A stretch of DNA of 50,193 nucleotides, taken from Flavobacteriales bacterium. Lineage in GTDB: Bacteria > Bacteroidota > Bacteroidia > Flavobacteriales_F > PHOS-HE28. The DNA lies in NCBI GenBank assembly GCA_013360395.1, contig JABWBQ010000017.1:1-50193 (forward strand), written 5' to 3'. This document shows, piece after piece, positions 9,392 to 20,515 of this stretch. Numbering within the stretch: position 1 is the first letter of the stretch; each line of letters opens with the position of its first letter. Made by a program: the position numbers and the translations under genes. Below the pieces are notes generated by a model. The model was not told the origin of the DNA, searched no databases, and was given only the letters and a program-made list of their open reading frames with translations.

Positions 9392-9434
9392 GCCGGGGTC
9401 GGTGGGGCCGGACCTTTACCGCAGACTGGACCCC

Positions 9435-10331
9435 ATGATGCACACCTCCCGGACCGTGTGGCCCATGCTGGCCGCATTGGCCTTGCTGGTCGCCTGCGGC
9501 GGCGGCGACGGCGGCCAACAGGACACCCTGAACGTGCCCGACGCCTCCGATTCCGCCGCCCAGGCCGACCGTATGCGCAAGACCCGCAACATCTTCTACA
9601 ACATCCCGTCCCCCATGGAGACGGCGGCGTTGCTCAAGAAGGCCGGTGCCGAATACGACAAGGCCATCCTCAACGACGTGAAGAACGTGGACCGCTACAC
9701 CGCGGCCAGCAAACAGGCGCTCAACCTGGGCATCTACGGGGCCGACCTGAGCTACACCAGCGTCAACAACCAGACCCAGGAGAGCATGTTCTACACCAGC
9801 TGCGCCAAGAAACTGGCCGACCGGCTGGGGGTGAGCAATGCCTTCAACGACACCACGCTGGAGCGGATGGAGAAGAACATGAACGACCGCGATTCGCTGC
9901 TGGGCATCATCAGCGAGACCTTCTGGAACGTGGACGCCTACCTCAAGGAGAACGAACGGGGCAACATCAGCGCGCTCATGATCGCCGGCGGCTGGGTGGA
10001 GGGCCTGTACATCGCCACCCAGGTGGCCAAGGCCAACGCCACCCCCGAGCTGCGTCAGCGCATCGCCGAGCAGCGGCTCAGCCTGGGCGACCTGCTGGGG
10101 CTGATGGACACCTACGTGGGCACCGACGAGGCGCTGGCCGGCGCCAAGGCCGACCTGAAGGCCCTGGCCGAGCTTTTCGGTCCCCCGGCGGAGGCCGGTT
10201 CCGCCCAGGTGACCCAGGACAACGGGGTGGCCGTGATCGGGGGCGGCCAACCGGCCGTGACCCTCACCGATGACCAGTTGAAGGCGATCACCGAGAGGAC
10301 CGCCGCCATCCGCAACGCCTACATCAATTGA
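9435..10331 (+). CDS. uncharacterised helical lipoprotein
   Basis: This 298-residue protein has a lipoprotein signal ending in LALLVAC, then a G/D-rich linker and a mostly helical body (for example MEKNMNDRDSLLGIISETFW and ALMIAGGWVEGLYIATQVAK). I do not recognise a named domain. Two consecutive ATG codons (9435 and 9438) could serve as the start; I took the first. The gene follows polA by 43 bases and is followed after 8 bases by another exported unknown, so the two probably form an operon and may work together at the envelope. No catalytic motif is visible, and a structural or binding role is only a guess. Confidence 0.75.
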   Translation: MMHTSRTVWPMLAALALLVACGGGDGGQQDTLNVPDASDSAAQADRMRKTRNIFYNIPSPMETAALLKKAGAEYDKAILNDVKNVDRYTAASKQALNLGIYGADLSYTSVNNQTQESMFYTSCAKKLADRLGVSNAFNDTTLERMEKNMNDRDSLLGIISETFWNVDAYLKENERGNISALMIAGGWVEGLYIATQVAKANATPELRQRIAEQRLSLGDLLGLMDTYVGTDEALAGAKADLKALAELFGPPAEAGSAQVTQDNGVAVIGGGQPAVTLTDDQLKAITERTAAIRNAYIN

Positions 10332-10339
10332 GCCCCGCC

Positions 10340-10783
10340 ATGACCGCCATGCGAACGATCCTCGCCCACGCAGCCCTGGCCGGTGCTCTCCTGCTGGCCG
10401 CAGGGACCGCCCAGGCACAGTGCCGCAGCTTCGCCAAGAACAAATGCGTGCCCGAACTGGCACCGTACAAGTTCAACGAGTCCTTCAACGCCGCCCAGCT
10501 CGCCCCTGGTGAGGAGGCCGAGGTCAACCTCACCTTCTACAGCGGCCAGGAGTACCGGGTGATGGTGTGCGCGCACCCCATCCTCGGCGAGGTGAACTGG
10601 AAGCTGGTGGACGCCTCCAACAAGATCGTGTTCGAGAGCCTGGCCGATGAGCCCAAGCACCACTTCGACCTGCGCATGGCCTCCACCCAGCAGATGAAGG
10701 TGGTGGTGTGGGTGCCGGGCAAGGCACGCACCGACATGGTGCATGTGGGTTGCGTGGCGATCCTCGTGGGCTTCAAGGAGTGA
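10340..10783 (+). CDS. small exported protein of unknown function
   Basis: The product has a cleavable signal peptide (hydrophobic stretch ending AAGTAQAQ) and a mature part of about 120 residues with four cysteines (in CRSFAKNKC, MVCAHP and VGCVA), which may form disulfides. The mature part looks beta-rich (EAEVNLTFYSGQEYRVMVC, GEVNWKLVD, MKVVVWVPG). I do not recognise the family. ATG 10340 is chosen over an upstream TTG (10328), because it starts just before the signal peptide and leaves 8 bases after the upstream lipoprotein stop. A strong hairpin terminator follows, so this closes the two-gene unit. Confidence 0.75.
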   Translation: MTAMRTILAHAALAGALLLAAGTAQAQCRSFAKNKCVPELAPYKFNESFNAAQLAPGEEAEVNLTFYSGQEYRVMVCAHPILGEVNWKLVDASNKIVFESLADEPKHHFDLRMASTQQMKVVVWVPGKARTDMVHVGCVAILVGFKE

Positions 10784-10803
10784 CCCCGGGCAAGTTCCCG
10801 TGT

Positions 10804-10838
10804 GCACGAAGGCCCGGTCAACGACCGGGCCTTCGTGC
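10804..10838. terminator. bidirectional hairpin terminator between convergent genes
   Basis: The two 16-base arms (10804-10819 and 10823-10838) pair perfectly around an AAC loop, between the stop at 10783 (+) and the stop at 10857 (-). It resembles the hairpin at 3287-3333 in its GAAGG-CCC core and loop. It can serve both genes. Confidence 0.82.
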
Positions 10839-10856
10839 GTGCTGGCGGAGCGTGGG

Positions 10857-12953
10857 TCACTCCCGGGTGAAGCGGGCGAGCTGCGTGCGGCCGTTCCGGT
10901 GCACCACGGCCACGTACATGCCGGGCGAGAGGTCCTCCACGGGTAGGTCCATGCGCACAGGGCCTGCGGGCAGCTTGTGCTCGGGCAGCCGGGCCACCAG
11001 GCGGCCCACGGGGTCCAGCACCTCCACCTGCACCGCGCCGCCCTCGGGCAGGTCCATCACCAGGCTTGCGGTGGTACCGGCGGGGTTGGGCACCACCAAC
11101 GGTGCCCCGCCGTTGGCCGCTACTTCGTCAATGCCCACCGGGCCGCCGTTCACGTTGATGTGGTCGATGAACAGGTTGTTGCCCCCGTCGCTCTCGAAGC
11201 GGAACTTGAAGCGGAAGTCGCCCACGTGGTATGCGTTGCTGATGTTGTCCACCACCGACTCGGCCCACTGGCCATCGCCGTTGGGCGTGAAGGGACCGGC
11301 CTGCAACGGTGCGGTGCTGAGCACTCCGTTGCCGTACAGGATGTCCCGCATGCTCCAGGTGGCGCCGCAGTCCTTGCTCACGAACACCTTGAGCACATCG
11401 TTGTTCTGGGTGTTGCGCTGCGCGTAGGCATAGCGGTAGGAGAGCACGATGTCCGTGGCATTGCTCATGTCCAGGGTGTTGCTCACCAGCTCGTCCACCT
11501 GGCCGGCCTGGCTCACGTAATTGTTCAGCCGCACGCTCTTGGCGCTCTGGAACCCGGCGGTGCCCACCAGTTGGAAGGTGCCGTTGCTGCCCAGATCGTT
11601 CACCGCCCAATCGGCATTGGGCATGGTGGTGGCGGACTCGAATCCTTCACTGTAGGGCACGGCCAGGCCGGTGGCGGGCATCACCATCATGTAGTCGTTC
11701 ACCTGGGTGCTCACCTGGTCGTTGCCGTTGCCCGCCACCAGGGTCACGGGGTACAGCCCGGGCGTGGCATAGGTCACCGTGGGGTTCTGGTCGGTGCTGG
11801 AGGCCGGCGTGCCGCCCGGGAAGGTCCATTCCCAAGTGGTGGCGCCGTGGTAGCTGATGTCGGTGAACTGCACGGTGCCCCCGGCGCACACCTCGCGCAG
11901 GTCGCTGGTGAAGGCCGCTGCGCAAAGCACGTTGACGCCGGTGGTGCCGGTGGCCGCCAGGTTGGCGGGCTGCCACAGCTGGTTGCGCTGGGCGGTGCCC
12001 GAGTTCAGGGCGGCGTGCATCCGGGCCTTCTGGCCTTCGGTGAACATCTTCGAACAATAGGAGTACTCCATGTAGTTCTCCACGTTGTCCAGCGGGCTGT
12101 TGCACGAGGCGCCGGAGAGGTTGCAGCTCATCCAGCCCACGGTGTTCGGCGTGTCCGCCACGTTGTCGTCCTCGTTGCAGTTGCTGAGCAGCCCCGGTTC
12201 GTTGGTGGGGCCCCAGCAGTGGGACAGGTTGATCCAGTGGCCCACCTCGTGGGTGAGGGTGCGCGACCGGCCGGGGCTGCTGGTGCCGATGCTGCCCGTG
12301 TAGCTGTGCAGCAGCACGATGCCGTCGGCGCCCGCCGCCCATGGGTTGTTGACCATGCCCGGCGTCAGCGTATAGCCGGCCGCCCCGTCCGCGTAGGCGC
12401 AGACCCACACGTTCAGGTACTTGTTGCGCGGCCATTGGATCAGGTCCTTCATGGTCTGGGTGCCGTCGTTGGTCAGCACGCTTTGCACGCGATTGATCCC
12501 GCTGGTGCAGTTGCCGTCGGGGTCCAGCTGGGCCAGGCGGAAGGTGATGCCCACATCGGCCACGATGCCCAGGAACTCGGGCCGCACGTTGTCCCAATCG
12601 TCGTTCAGCTTGTTGAAATCGTCGTTCAGTACGCGGATGGCGTCATGCACCTGGGCGTCACTGATGTTCTCCGGTCCGTTGTTGTGGATGATGTGGAACA
12701 CCACCGGCAGCACGTAGTTGTTGCCGCCGCGCTCCGCATCGCCCACCTGGGTGTATTGCTGGGTGAAGGCTTCCAACGCGGCCTCGTCCTGGGCGACCTG
12801 CAGGAGCCGCTGCGGGTCGTTGTGGTGCAGGGGGGCCAGGTGCTCCAGGCCGTGCGTGCTGCAGTGGAAGGGCACATCCTGTTGGGCGGTGGCGGGGCCC
12901 AAGGGGGCCAGGACCGCCAGCAACAGCGGCCCGAGGAAAGGCTTGTGGTTCAT
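10857..12953 (-). CDS. T9SS-secreted M43 (pappalysin-like) metalloprotease with PKD domain
   Basis: The 698-residue precursor starts at ATG 12953 (signal peptide from MNHKPFLGPLLLAVLAPLG to ATAQ). The catalytic domain holds the metzincin zinc motif HEVGHWINLSHCWG near residue 234 and the Met-turn NYMEYSYC near 291, with paired cysteines around them as in M43 enzymes. A PKD domain follows (about 335-420, TTWEWTFPGGTPASS), then a jelly-roll-like region starting PYSEGFES. A type A T9SS sorting domain comes last (VVPNPAGTTASLVMDL to RTQLARFTRE). It is a secreted or surface protease. A -7-like box (TATTTTG, 12984-12990) and a GC hairpin (12964-12983) lie in its upstream region. Confidence 0.92.
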   Translation of the reverse strand: MNHKPFLGPLLLAVLAPLGPATAQQDVPFHCSTHGLEHLAPLHHNDPQRLLQVAQDEAALEAFTQQYTQVGDAERGGNNYVLPVVFHIIHNNGPENISDAQVHDAIRVLNDDFNKLNDDWDNVRPEFLGIVADVGITFRLAQLDPDGNCTSGINRVQSVLTNDGTQTMKDLIQWPRNKYLNVWVCAYADGAAGYTLTPGMVNNPWAAGADGIVLLHSYTGSIGTSSPGRSRTLTHEVGHWINLSHCWGPTNEPGLLSNCNEDDNVADTPNTVGWMSCNLSGASCNSPLDNVENYMEYSYCSKMFTEGQKARMHAALNSGTAQRNQLWQPANLAATGTTGVNVLCAAAFTSDLREVCAGGTVQFTDISYHGATTWEWTFPGGTPASSTDQNPTVTYATPGLYPVTLVAGNGNDQVSTQVNDYMMVMPATGLAVPYSEGFESATTMPNADWAVNDLGSNGTFQLVGTAGFQSAKSVRLNNYVSQAGQVDELVSNTLDMSNATDIVLSYRYAYAQRNTQNNDVLKVFVSKDCGATWSMRDILYGNGVLSTAPLQAGPFTPNGDGQWAESVVDNISNAYHVGDFRFKFRFESDGGNNLFIDHINVNGGPVGIDEVAANGGAPLVVPNPAGTTASLVMDLPEGGAVQVEVLDPVGRLVARLPEHKLPAGPVRMDLPVEDLSPGMYVAVVHRNGRTQLARFTRE

Positions 12954-13086
12954 GATCGGGGACCGCCCGCGAAAGGGCGGGCGCAAAATACTGGGACGGG
13001 CCATGCCAACGGCCGGTCACCCCTCCCGCATTTCGTCCCCATCCTTGGGATCCGAGCCCCAAGGAACCCGGCTCCGCCGACCCGCT

Positions 13087-13113
13087 GCGACCAGCGGTGC
13101 CGCGGCTGGTCGC
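13087..13113 (-). terminator. hairpin terminator after the PLP enzyme gene
   Basis: A 9-base stem, GCGACCAGC (13087-13095) with GCTGGTCGC (13105-13113), lies 13 bases after the stop of the minus-strand gene at 13127. A second 8-base stem (13042-13049 with 13058-13065) lies further downstream. Neither has a U-tract. Confidence 0.55.
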
Positions 13114-13126
13114 CATTTCCCGGGTC

Positions 13127-15806
<2,680 letters not shown>

Positions 15807-15849
15807 GCGCAGCACCCGGGCCGCGGGAGGGAGCGTTCCTGTGGTGATC

Positions 15850-15864
15850 CGGCGACATTCGCCG
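15850..15864 (+). terminator. possible weak terminator after gdhA
   Basis: A 6-base stem CGGCGA/TCGCCG with a 3-base loop lies 44 bases after the gdhA stop, with no U-tract. The rest of the 150-base gap holds only the promoter box of the next gene. Confidence 0.3.
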
Positions 15865-15931
15865 CCCGGTCCGGGGTGTCAAGATCCCAAGCCCATCGGC
15901 GACCCGGCTTGGTACGCACCGGACCGCGGCC

Positions 15932-15939
15932 CACCTTTG
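15932..15939 (+). promoter_or_regulatory. -7-like box (CACCTTTG) for the propeller protein gene
   Basis: Only the first base departs from TAnnTTTG. It lies 16 bases before ATG 15956. Confidence 0.4.
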
Positions 15940-15955
15940 GGCCAAACAAGCCCGG

Positions 15956-18900
15956 ATGCGCGCCGCCCTTCCTCTTCTGTTCCTGTTCCTCCACGACCTG
16001 CACGCCCAGGTGCAGCCGGTCACCCCGCAGCCCGCCGCCGAACTGCCGACATGGGTGCAGTTGATGTACGCACCCGATGCCGACCCCGGTGCCGTCCAGG
16101 CCGCCTACGACGCCTATTACGCCACGCATCCCTTCGTCAAGAACGGCCACACGCAGTACTTCAAGCGCTGGAAACGCAGCATGGGGCGTACCCTGGTGCC
16201 CATGGACCCGGCCCAGCGTGCCACCTACGCCCAGGACCTGCGCCGCTACCTGGATGCCTGCGAAGCCCTGCAAGCCGACCGCGCCGCCAACTGGAGCTGC
16301 ATCGGCCCGTTCGACTGGGACCATGGCGCGGCCGCCAAGAGCTACGCCTGCGGCGCCGCCCACGTGTACACCGTGGAGCAGAGCCCCGCCAACGCTAACC
16401 TGCTCCTGGCCGGCACGGCCAGCGCCGGCGTGTGGAAGAGCACCGACAAGGGCCTCAACTGGACCAACGTGTCCAAGGGCATGGTGATCGGCTCGGTGGT
16501 CAGCGTGGAGCTCGACCACATCGTGCAGAACACGGCCTACTTCGGCGCCTCGGGCGACCTATGGAAGACCACCGACGGGGGCACCACGTGGACGAGCGTC
16601 GGCGACGCGGCGTTCCAGGCCGCCGACCACGACATCAACGACATCGTGCTGCACCCCATCAACAACCAGGTCCTGTTCGTGTGCAGCAGCCAGGGCCTGT
16701 ACCGCAGCACCAACGGGGGCTCCGCCTTCACCCAGGTGCAGACCGGCACCTGGCAGGAGCTCGAATTCAAGCCCGGGGACCCCAACACCGTGTACGCCAT
16801 CAAGCAGACCGGCAACCGCACCGAGTTCTGGCGCAGCACCAACAGCGGGGTCAGCTTCACCCAGGTGGGCACCAACTGGCCCCTGCCCACCAGCCCCGAC
16901 GAGCAGGAACGCACCGAGATCGCCGTGAGCGTCGCCGCACCCAACACCGTGTATGCCCTCTGCACCGGTGTGGCCGACGGGGGCAGCGGGCTGTACGGCA
17001 TCTACAAGAGCACCGACAATGGCAGCACCTGGAGCTTTCAGTGCTGCGGCACGGGGCCCGGCGGGGTGCCCTCGCCCACCAACCTCAACCTCATGGGCTG
17101 GGATGATGCCGGCCAGGACGACGGCGGCCAGTACTACTACGACCTGGCCCTGGCGGCCGATCCGGCCAACGCCAACAAGCTGCAGGTGGGCGCGGTGAAC
17201 CGCTGGGTCAGCACCGACGGTGGTGCCACCTTCACCTGCCCGGCCAAGTGGAGCCACAGCAACAAGGTGGACTATGTCCATGCCGACATCCACGACATCC
17301 GCTACTACGGCACCGACCTGTGGGTGGCGTGCGACGGCGGCATCTTCCACAGCACCGACGGTGGCGCCACCTTCACGCGCCGCATGAACGGGATCGCGGG
17401 CACGGATTTCTGGGGCTTCGGCCAGGGCGGATGGACCGGTGCGCAGGTGATGCTCGGCGGCACCTACCACAACGGCACCCTGCTGAAGGACAACAACGTG
17501 TACCTGGGCGGATGGGTGAGCACCGACGGCGGCGACAACTACCGGGGCTTTGTGCATCCGCAGTACGACCGCCGTGCGCTGAGCGACTACGGGTACAAGG
17601 TGCTCAGCGGCGACCGCACCGTGGACAACAGCAACGGCCCCTGGTCGCGCCAGCCCAACGCCAGCTACATCACGGGGGAGAGCAGCGAGGTGGCCTGGCA
17701 CCCCAACCTGGTGAACAGCGCCTTCGTGGGCGAGGGCAACAGCCTGTGGCGCACCGACGATAACGGCGGCTCCTTCGTGCAGGTCCACGACTTCGGGGCC
17801 AAGGTCACCGCCATCGAGGTGTCCTTCAGCGACCCCAACACGCTGTACGTGTGCACCTACCCGGGCTGGTGGGACGTGAAGAAGGTCTGGCGCAGCACCG
17901 ACGGCGGCGCCAACTGGACGGACATCACCCCGTCCAGCGCCCAACTCAGCGGCAACACCTGGGTGCCCTACGACATCGCCGTGAGCGGCACCGACCCGCA
18001 GACCCTGTGGCTGGTGCGCACCTCGCAGTACGGCAACTCGCCCGTCCTCGACGGTCACGTGGTGTACCGCAGCACCAACGGCGGAGGCACCTGGACCAAC
18101 ATCACCGATGCGAACCTCAACGGTGAATGGCCCACCAACATCGTCCACCAGCTGGGTAGCGATGGGGGCCTGTACATCGGCACCCGCCGTGCGGTGTACT
18201 TCCGCCGGGATGCGGCGCCCGCATGGACCCTCTGGAACGCGGGCCTGCCCGCCCGGACCTTCAGCACCCGCCTGCTGATCAACTACCGCGAGGGCAAGGT
18301 GCGCAACGGCACCGACCGCAGCGTGTGGGAGAGCGCCGTGGAGGTGCCCGGCCAGCCGCTGGCCAACTTCTGCGCCGACCGGCGCACGGCCACCTGCCTG
18401 GCGCCCGACATCCAGTTCTGGGACAACAGCGCGCTCCACGGCAGCGGCGCCACCTGGAGCTGGAGCTTCCCCGGCGGCTCGCCCGCCACGAGCAGCGTGC
18501 GCGCGCCGGTGGTCACTTACAGCACCCCGGGCAGCTACGACGTCACCCTCACCGTCACCGACGTCCACGGCACCAGCACGCGGACCATCCCGGGCTTCAT
18601 CACCGTGCCGGCGGGCGGGGTCGCCACGCCGGTGCTCGCCAACGGCGAGGACCAGTTGACGGTGCCCGCGGGCTGGCTGCTGGAGAACCCCGACGGGCTG
18701 GAGACGTGGTCCAACATGGCGCTCAACATCGGGCCGGACGGCAACCCCACCCGCGCCTGGCGTATGGACAACTACTACTACAACGCGCCCGGACAGCAGG
18801 ACCGGCTGGTGAGCCCCGTGGTCACACTGGCCGGCAGCGCCGGCACCCGGCTGCAGTTCCACCACGCCTACAAGCAGTACGGCAGCGGCTACGACGACGG

Positions 18901-19885
18901 CCTGCGTGTGGAGATCAGCACCGATTGCGGACAGGGCTGGACCACGCTGTACTACGAGGAGGGCGCCGCCCTGTCCACCACCACCACGGGCAGCAGCCCC
19001 TGGGCCCCGGGGGCTGCCAACCAGTGGGAGTTGCACGACCTCGACCTCAGCGCCTACGACGGCCAGCAGGTGGTGCTCCGCTTCTCCGCCGTGAACGACT
19101 ACGGCGACCGGCTGTACCTGGACAACATCGCCATCCTCAACGGAGGCCTGCGCGTGGCCGTGAAGCTCATGCTGGAGGGGCCCTACGACGCGAACACCGG
19201 ACGCATGCGCGACCTACTGCGCACCAACGGGCTCATCCCCGCGGCCGAGCCCTACACCGCGTTGGGCTTCACCCAGGCGGCCGATGGGGGCGGGGAGGTC
19301 CTGCAGCCCGGCATCACCGGCATCACCGGTGACGATGCCGTGGTGGACTGGGTGCTGGTGGAACTGCGCGACGCCGTGAACCCCGCCACCATCGTGGCCA
19401 CGCGGTCGGCCCTGGTGCAGCGTGATGGGGATGTGGTGGCCGAGGACGGTGCCTCGCCCGTGGCCCTGCTGGCGGTGCCCGGCAACTACCACCTGGCGGT
19501 ACGCCACCGCAACCACCTGGGCGTGATGTCGGCCGCTCCCCTCACCCTGTCCAACGGGACCACCGCGCTGGACCTAACCCTCGCGGGCACGCCCACCTGG
19601 GGTACGGCCGCACGCAAGGCGGTGAACGGGGTGCAGGTGCTTTGGACCGGCAACGCACTGCCCGATGCCATCCTGCGCTATGCCGGGGGGAACAACGACC
19701 GCGACCCCATCCTGGTGGCCGTGGGCGGCACGGTACCCACGGCCACCCTGGCGGGCTATCGGGTGGAGGACACCAACCTGGACGGCTGGGTGAAGTACGC
19801 CGGCGGCGCCAACGACCGCGACCTGTTGCTGGTGAACATCGGCGGCGCGGTGCCCACGGGCACACGCACGCAACAACTGCCCTGA
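15956..19885 (+). CDS. large secreted BNR/sortilin-like propeller protein with PKD domain and NDRD tail
   Basis: This 1309-residue exported protein has a signal peptide (MRAALPLLFLFLHDLHAQ). Residues of about 130-800 carry many repeats of the BNR/VPS10 type (WKSTDKGLNWTNVSKG, WKTTDGGTTWTSVG, YRSTNGGSAFTQV, WRSTDGGANWTDI), which build beta-propellers. A PKD domain follows (about 820-885, ATWSWSFPGGSPATSS), then a jelly-roll or MAM-like region (about 900-1065). The C-terminal part, from about 1070, ends in two NDRD repeats rather than a recognisable type A T9SS domain. The fold suggests binding to surfaces or glycans; no catalytic site is evident. The secretion route is inferred from context only. 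Confidence 0.87.
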   Translation: MRAALPLLFLFLHDLHAQVQPVTPQPAAELPTWVQLMYAPDADPGAVQAAYDAYYATHPFVKNGHTQYFKRWKRSMGRTLVPMDPAQRATYAQDLRRYLDACEALQADRAANWSCIGPFDWDHGAAAKSYACGAAHVYTVEQSPANANLLLAGTASAGVWKSTDKGLNWTNVSKGMVIGSVVSVELDHIVQNTAYFGASGDLWKTTDGGTTWTSVGDAAFQAADHDINDIVLHPINNQVLFVCSSQGLYRSTNGGSAFTQVQTGTWQELEFKPGDPNTVYAIKQTGNRTEFWRSTNSGVSFTQVGTNWPLPTSPDEQERTEIAVSVAAPNTVYALCTGVADGGSGLYGIYKSTDNGSTWSFQCCGTGPGGVPSPTNLNLMGWDDAGQDDGGQYYYDLALAADPANANKLQVGAVNRWVSTDGGATFTCPAKWSHSNKVDYVHADIHDIRYYGTDLWVACDGGIFHSTDGGATFTRRMNGIAGTDFWGFGQGGWTGAQVMLGGTYHNGTLLKDNNVYLGGWVSTDGGDNYRGFVHPQYDRRALSDYGYKVLSGDRTVDNSNGPWSRQPNASYITGESSEVAWHPNLVNSAFVGEGNSLWRTDDNGGSFVQVHDFGAKVTAIEVSFSDPNTLYVCTYPGWWDVKKVWRSTDGGANWTDITPSSAQLSGNTWVPYDIAVSGTDPQTLWLVRTSQYGNSPVLDGHVVYRSTNGGGTWTNITDANLNGEWPTNIVHQLGSDGGLYIGTRRAVYFRRDAAPAWTLWNAGLPARTFSTRLLINYREGKVRNGTDRSVWESAVEVPGQPLANFCADRRTATCLAPDIQFWDNSALHGSGATWSWSFPGGSPATSSVRAPVVTYSTPGSYDVTLTVTDVHGTSTRTIPGFITVPAGGVATPVLANGEDQLTVPAGWLLENPDGLETWSNMALNIGPDGNPTRAWRMDNYYYNAPGQQDRLVSPVVTLAGSAGTRLQFHHAYKQYGSGYDDGLRVEISTDCGQGWTTLYYEEGAALSTTTTGSSPWAPGAANQWELHDLDLSAYDGQQVVLRFSAVNDYGDRLYLDNIAILNGGLRVAVKLMLEGPYDANTGRMRDLLRTNGLIPAAEPYTALGFTQAADGGGEVLQPGITGITGDDAVVDWVLVELRDAVNPATIVATRSALVQRDGDVVAEDGASPVALLAVPGNYHLAVRHRNHLGVMSAAPLTLSNGTTALDLTLAGTPTWGTAARKAVNGVQVLWTGNALPDAILRYAGGNNDRDPILVAVGGTVPTATLAGYRVEDTNLDGWVKYAGGANDRDLLLVNIGGAVPTGTRTQQLP
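19670..19858 (+). repeat. tandem NDRD repeat in the propeller protein C-terminus
   Basis: Two in-frame copies occur (19670-19741 and 19790-19858). Both contain YAGG-x-NDRD followed by a hydrophobic VGG/IGG turn and PT. Between them lies a calcium-loop-like D-T-N-L-D-G segment (19769-19786), which recalls dockerin loops. Confidence 0.7.
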
Positions 19886-19916
19886 GGGCGTTGTTCAGGG
19901 TGATCCGACGAGGGGT

Positions 19917-20327
19917 TCAGCAGAACTCCTCGTAGGCCATCCGCAGGTTGTCCGCGATCATCTCCGCGCTGCGGCCCTCGATGTGGTGGCGCTCCAGGAA
20001 GTGCACCAACTTACCGTCCTTCAGCAGGGCCATGCTGGGGCTGCTGGGCGGGTAGGGCAGGAAATGCTTACGGGCCTGCATCGTGGCCTCGCCATCCACC
20101 CCGGCGAACACCGTCACCAGCCTGGCGGGGCGTTTGGGGCCGTTCAGGCTCAGTTTCACACCGGGACGCGCCGCACCTGCCGCGCAGCCGCACACGCTGT
20201 TCACCACGCACAGCACCGTTCCGGGGCCGGTCAGGGCCTTGTCCACTTGTTCAGGGGTCTTGAGTTCCTCAAAGCCGACGCTGGTCAGGTCGGTCTTCAT
20301 CGGGGCTACGAGCTCAGGGGGGTACAT
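19917..20327 (-). CDS. BrxA/BrxB-family bacilliredoxin (YphP/YqiW-like)
   Basis: This 136-residue thioredoxin-fold protein belongs to the family that, in Bacillus, removes bacillithiol from oxidised proteins. The active-site motif is CGC in VVNSVCGCAAGAARP, as in BrxA/BrxB. The flanking segments LVTVFAGVDGEAT, YPPSSPSMALLKDGKLVHFLERHHIEG and the C-terminal MAYEEFC also fit the family. The N-terminus MYPPELVAPMKTDL aligns with the known family start, so 20327 is preferred over the internal ATG. A perfect TACATTTG box lies 40 bases upstream. Bacillithiol use in this organism is inferred from the family. Confidence 0.9.
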   Translation of the reverse strand: MYPPELVAPMKTDLTSVGFEELKTPEQVDKALTGPGTVLCVVNSVCGCAAGAARPGVKLSLNGPKRPARLVTVFAGVDGEATMQARKHFLPYPPSSPSMALLKDGKLVHFLERHHIEGRSAEMIADNLRMAYEEFC

Positions 20328-20367
20328 CGGTACTTCTTGGGTTTCGGGTCGTTCCTCGGAACGGCTG

Positions 20368-20375
20368 CAAATGTA
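20368..20375 (-). promoter_or_regulatory. -7 box (TACATTTG) for the bacilliredoxin gene
   Basis: Exact match to TAnnTTTG in the 188-base gap between the bacilliredoxin gene and the upstream barrel-protein gene, implying a short leader. Confidence 0.55.
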
Positions 20376-20515
20376 CGCGGTGCTGCGGGGGGCGTGACCG
20401 GGAGGGACGGGCTTCGGAGCGCGCGCACAGGGCCTTCAGGCCACCGGGTCGCGGCCGCGGGAACTTCTCTCTTGCGCGTGTGGCCCGGGGAGCAGGGTTT
20501 GCGGCGTTCGGTCCC

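Noticed and set aside
12964-12983. GC hairpin upstream of the M43 gene as terminator or operator
   Set aside because: The stem is short with a loop that can shift, and it overlaps the weak promoter-like box; no clear role can be supported.
16380-18200. Apparent DNA repeats with a CRISPR-like look (recurring cagcaccgacggcgg-type segments)
   Set aside because: They are codons for recurring STDGG propeller motifs in one frame, with irregular spacing and no conserved repeat-spacer structure.
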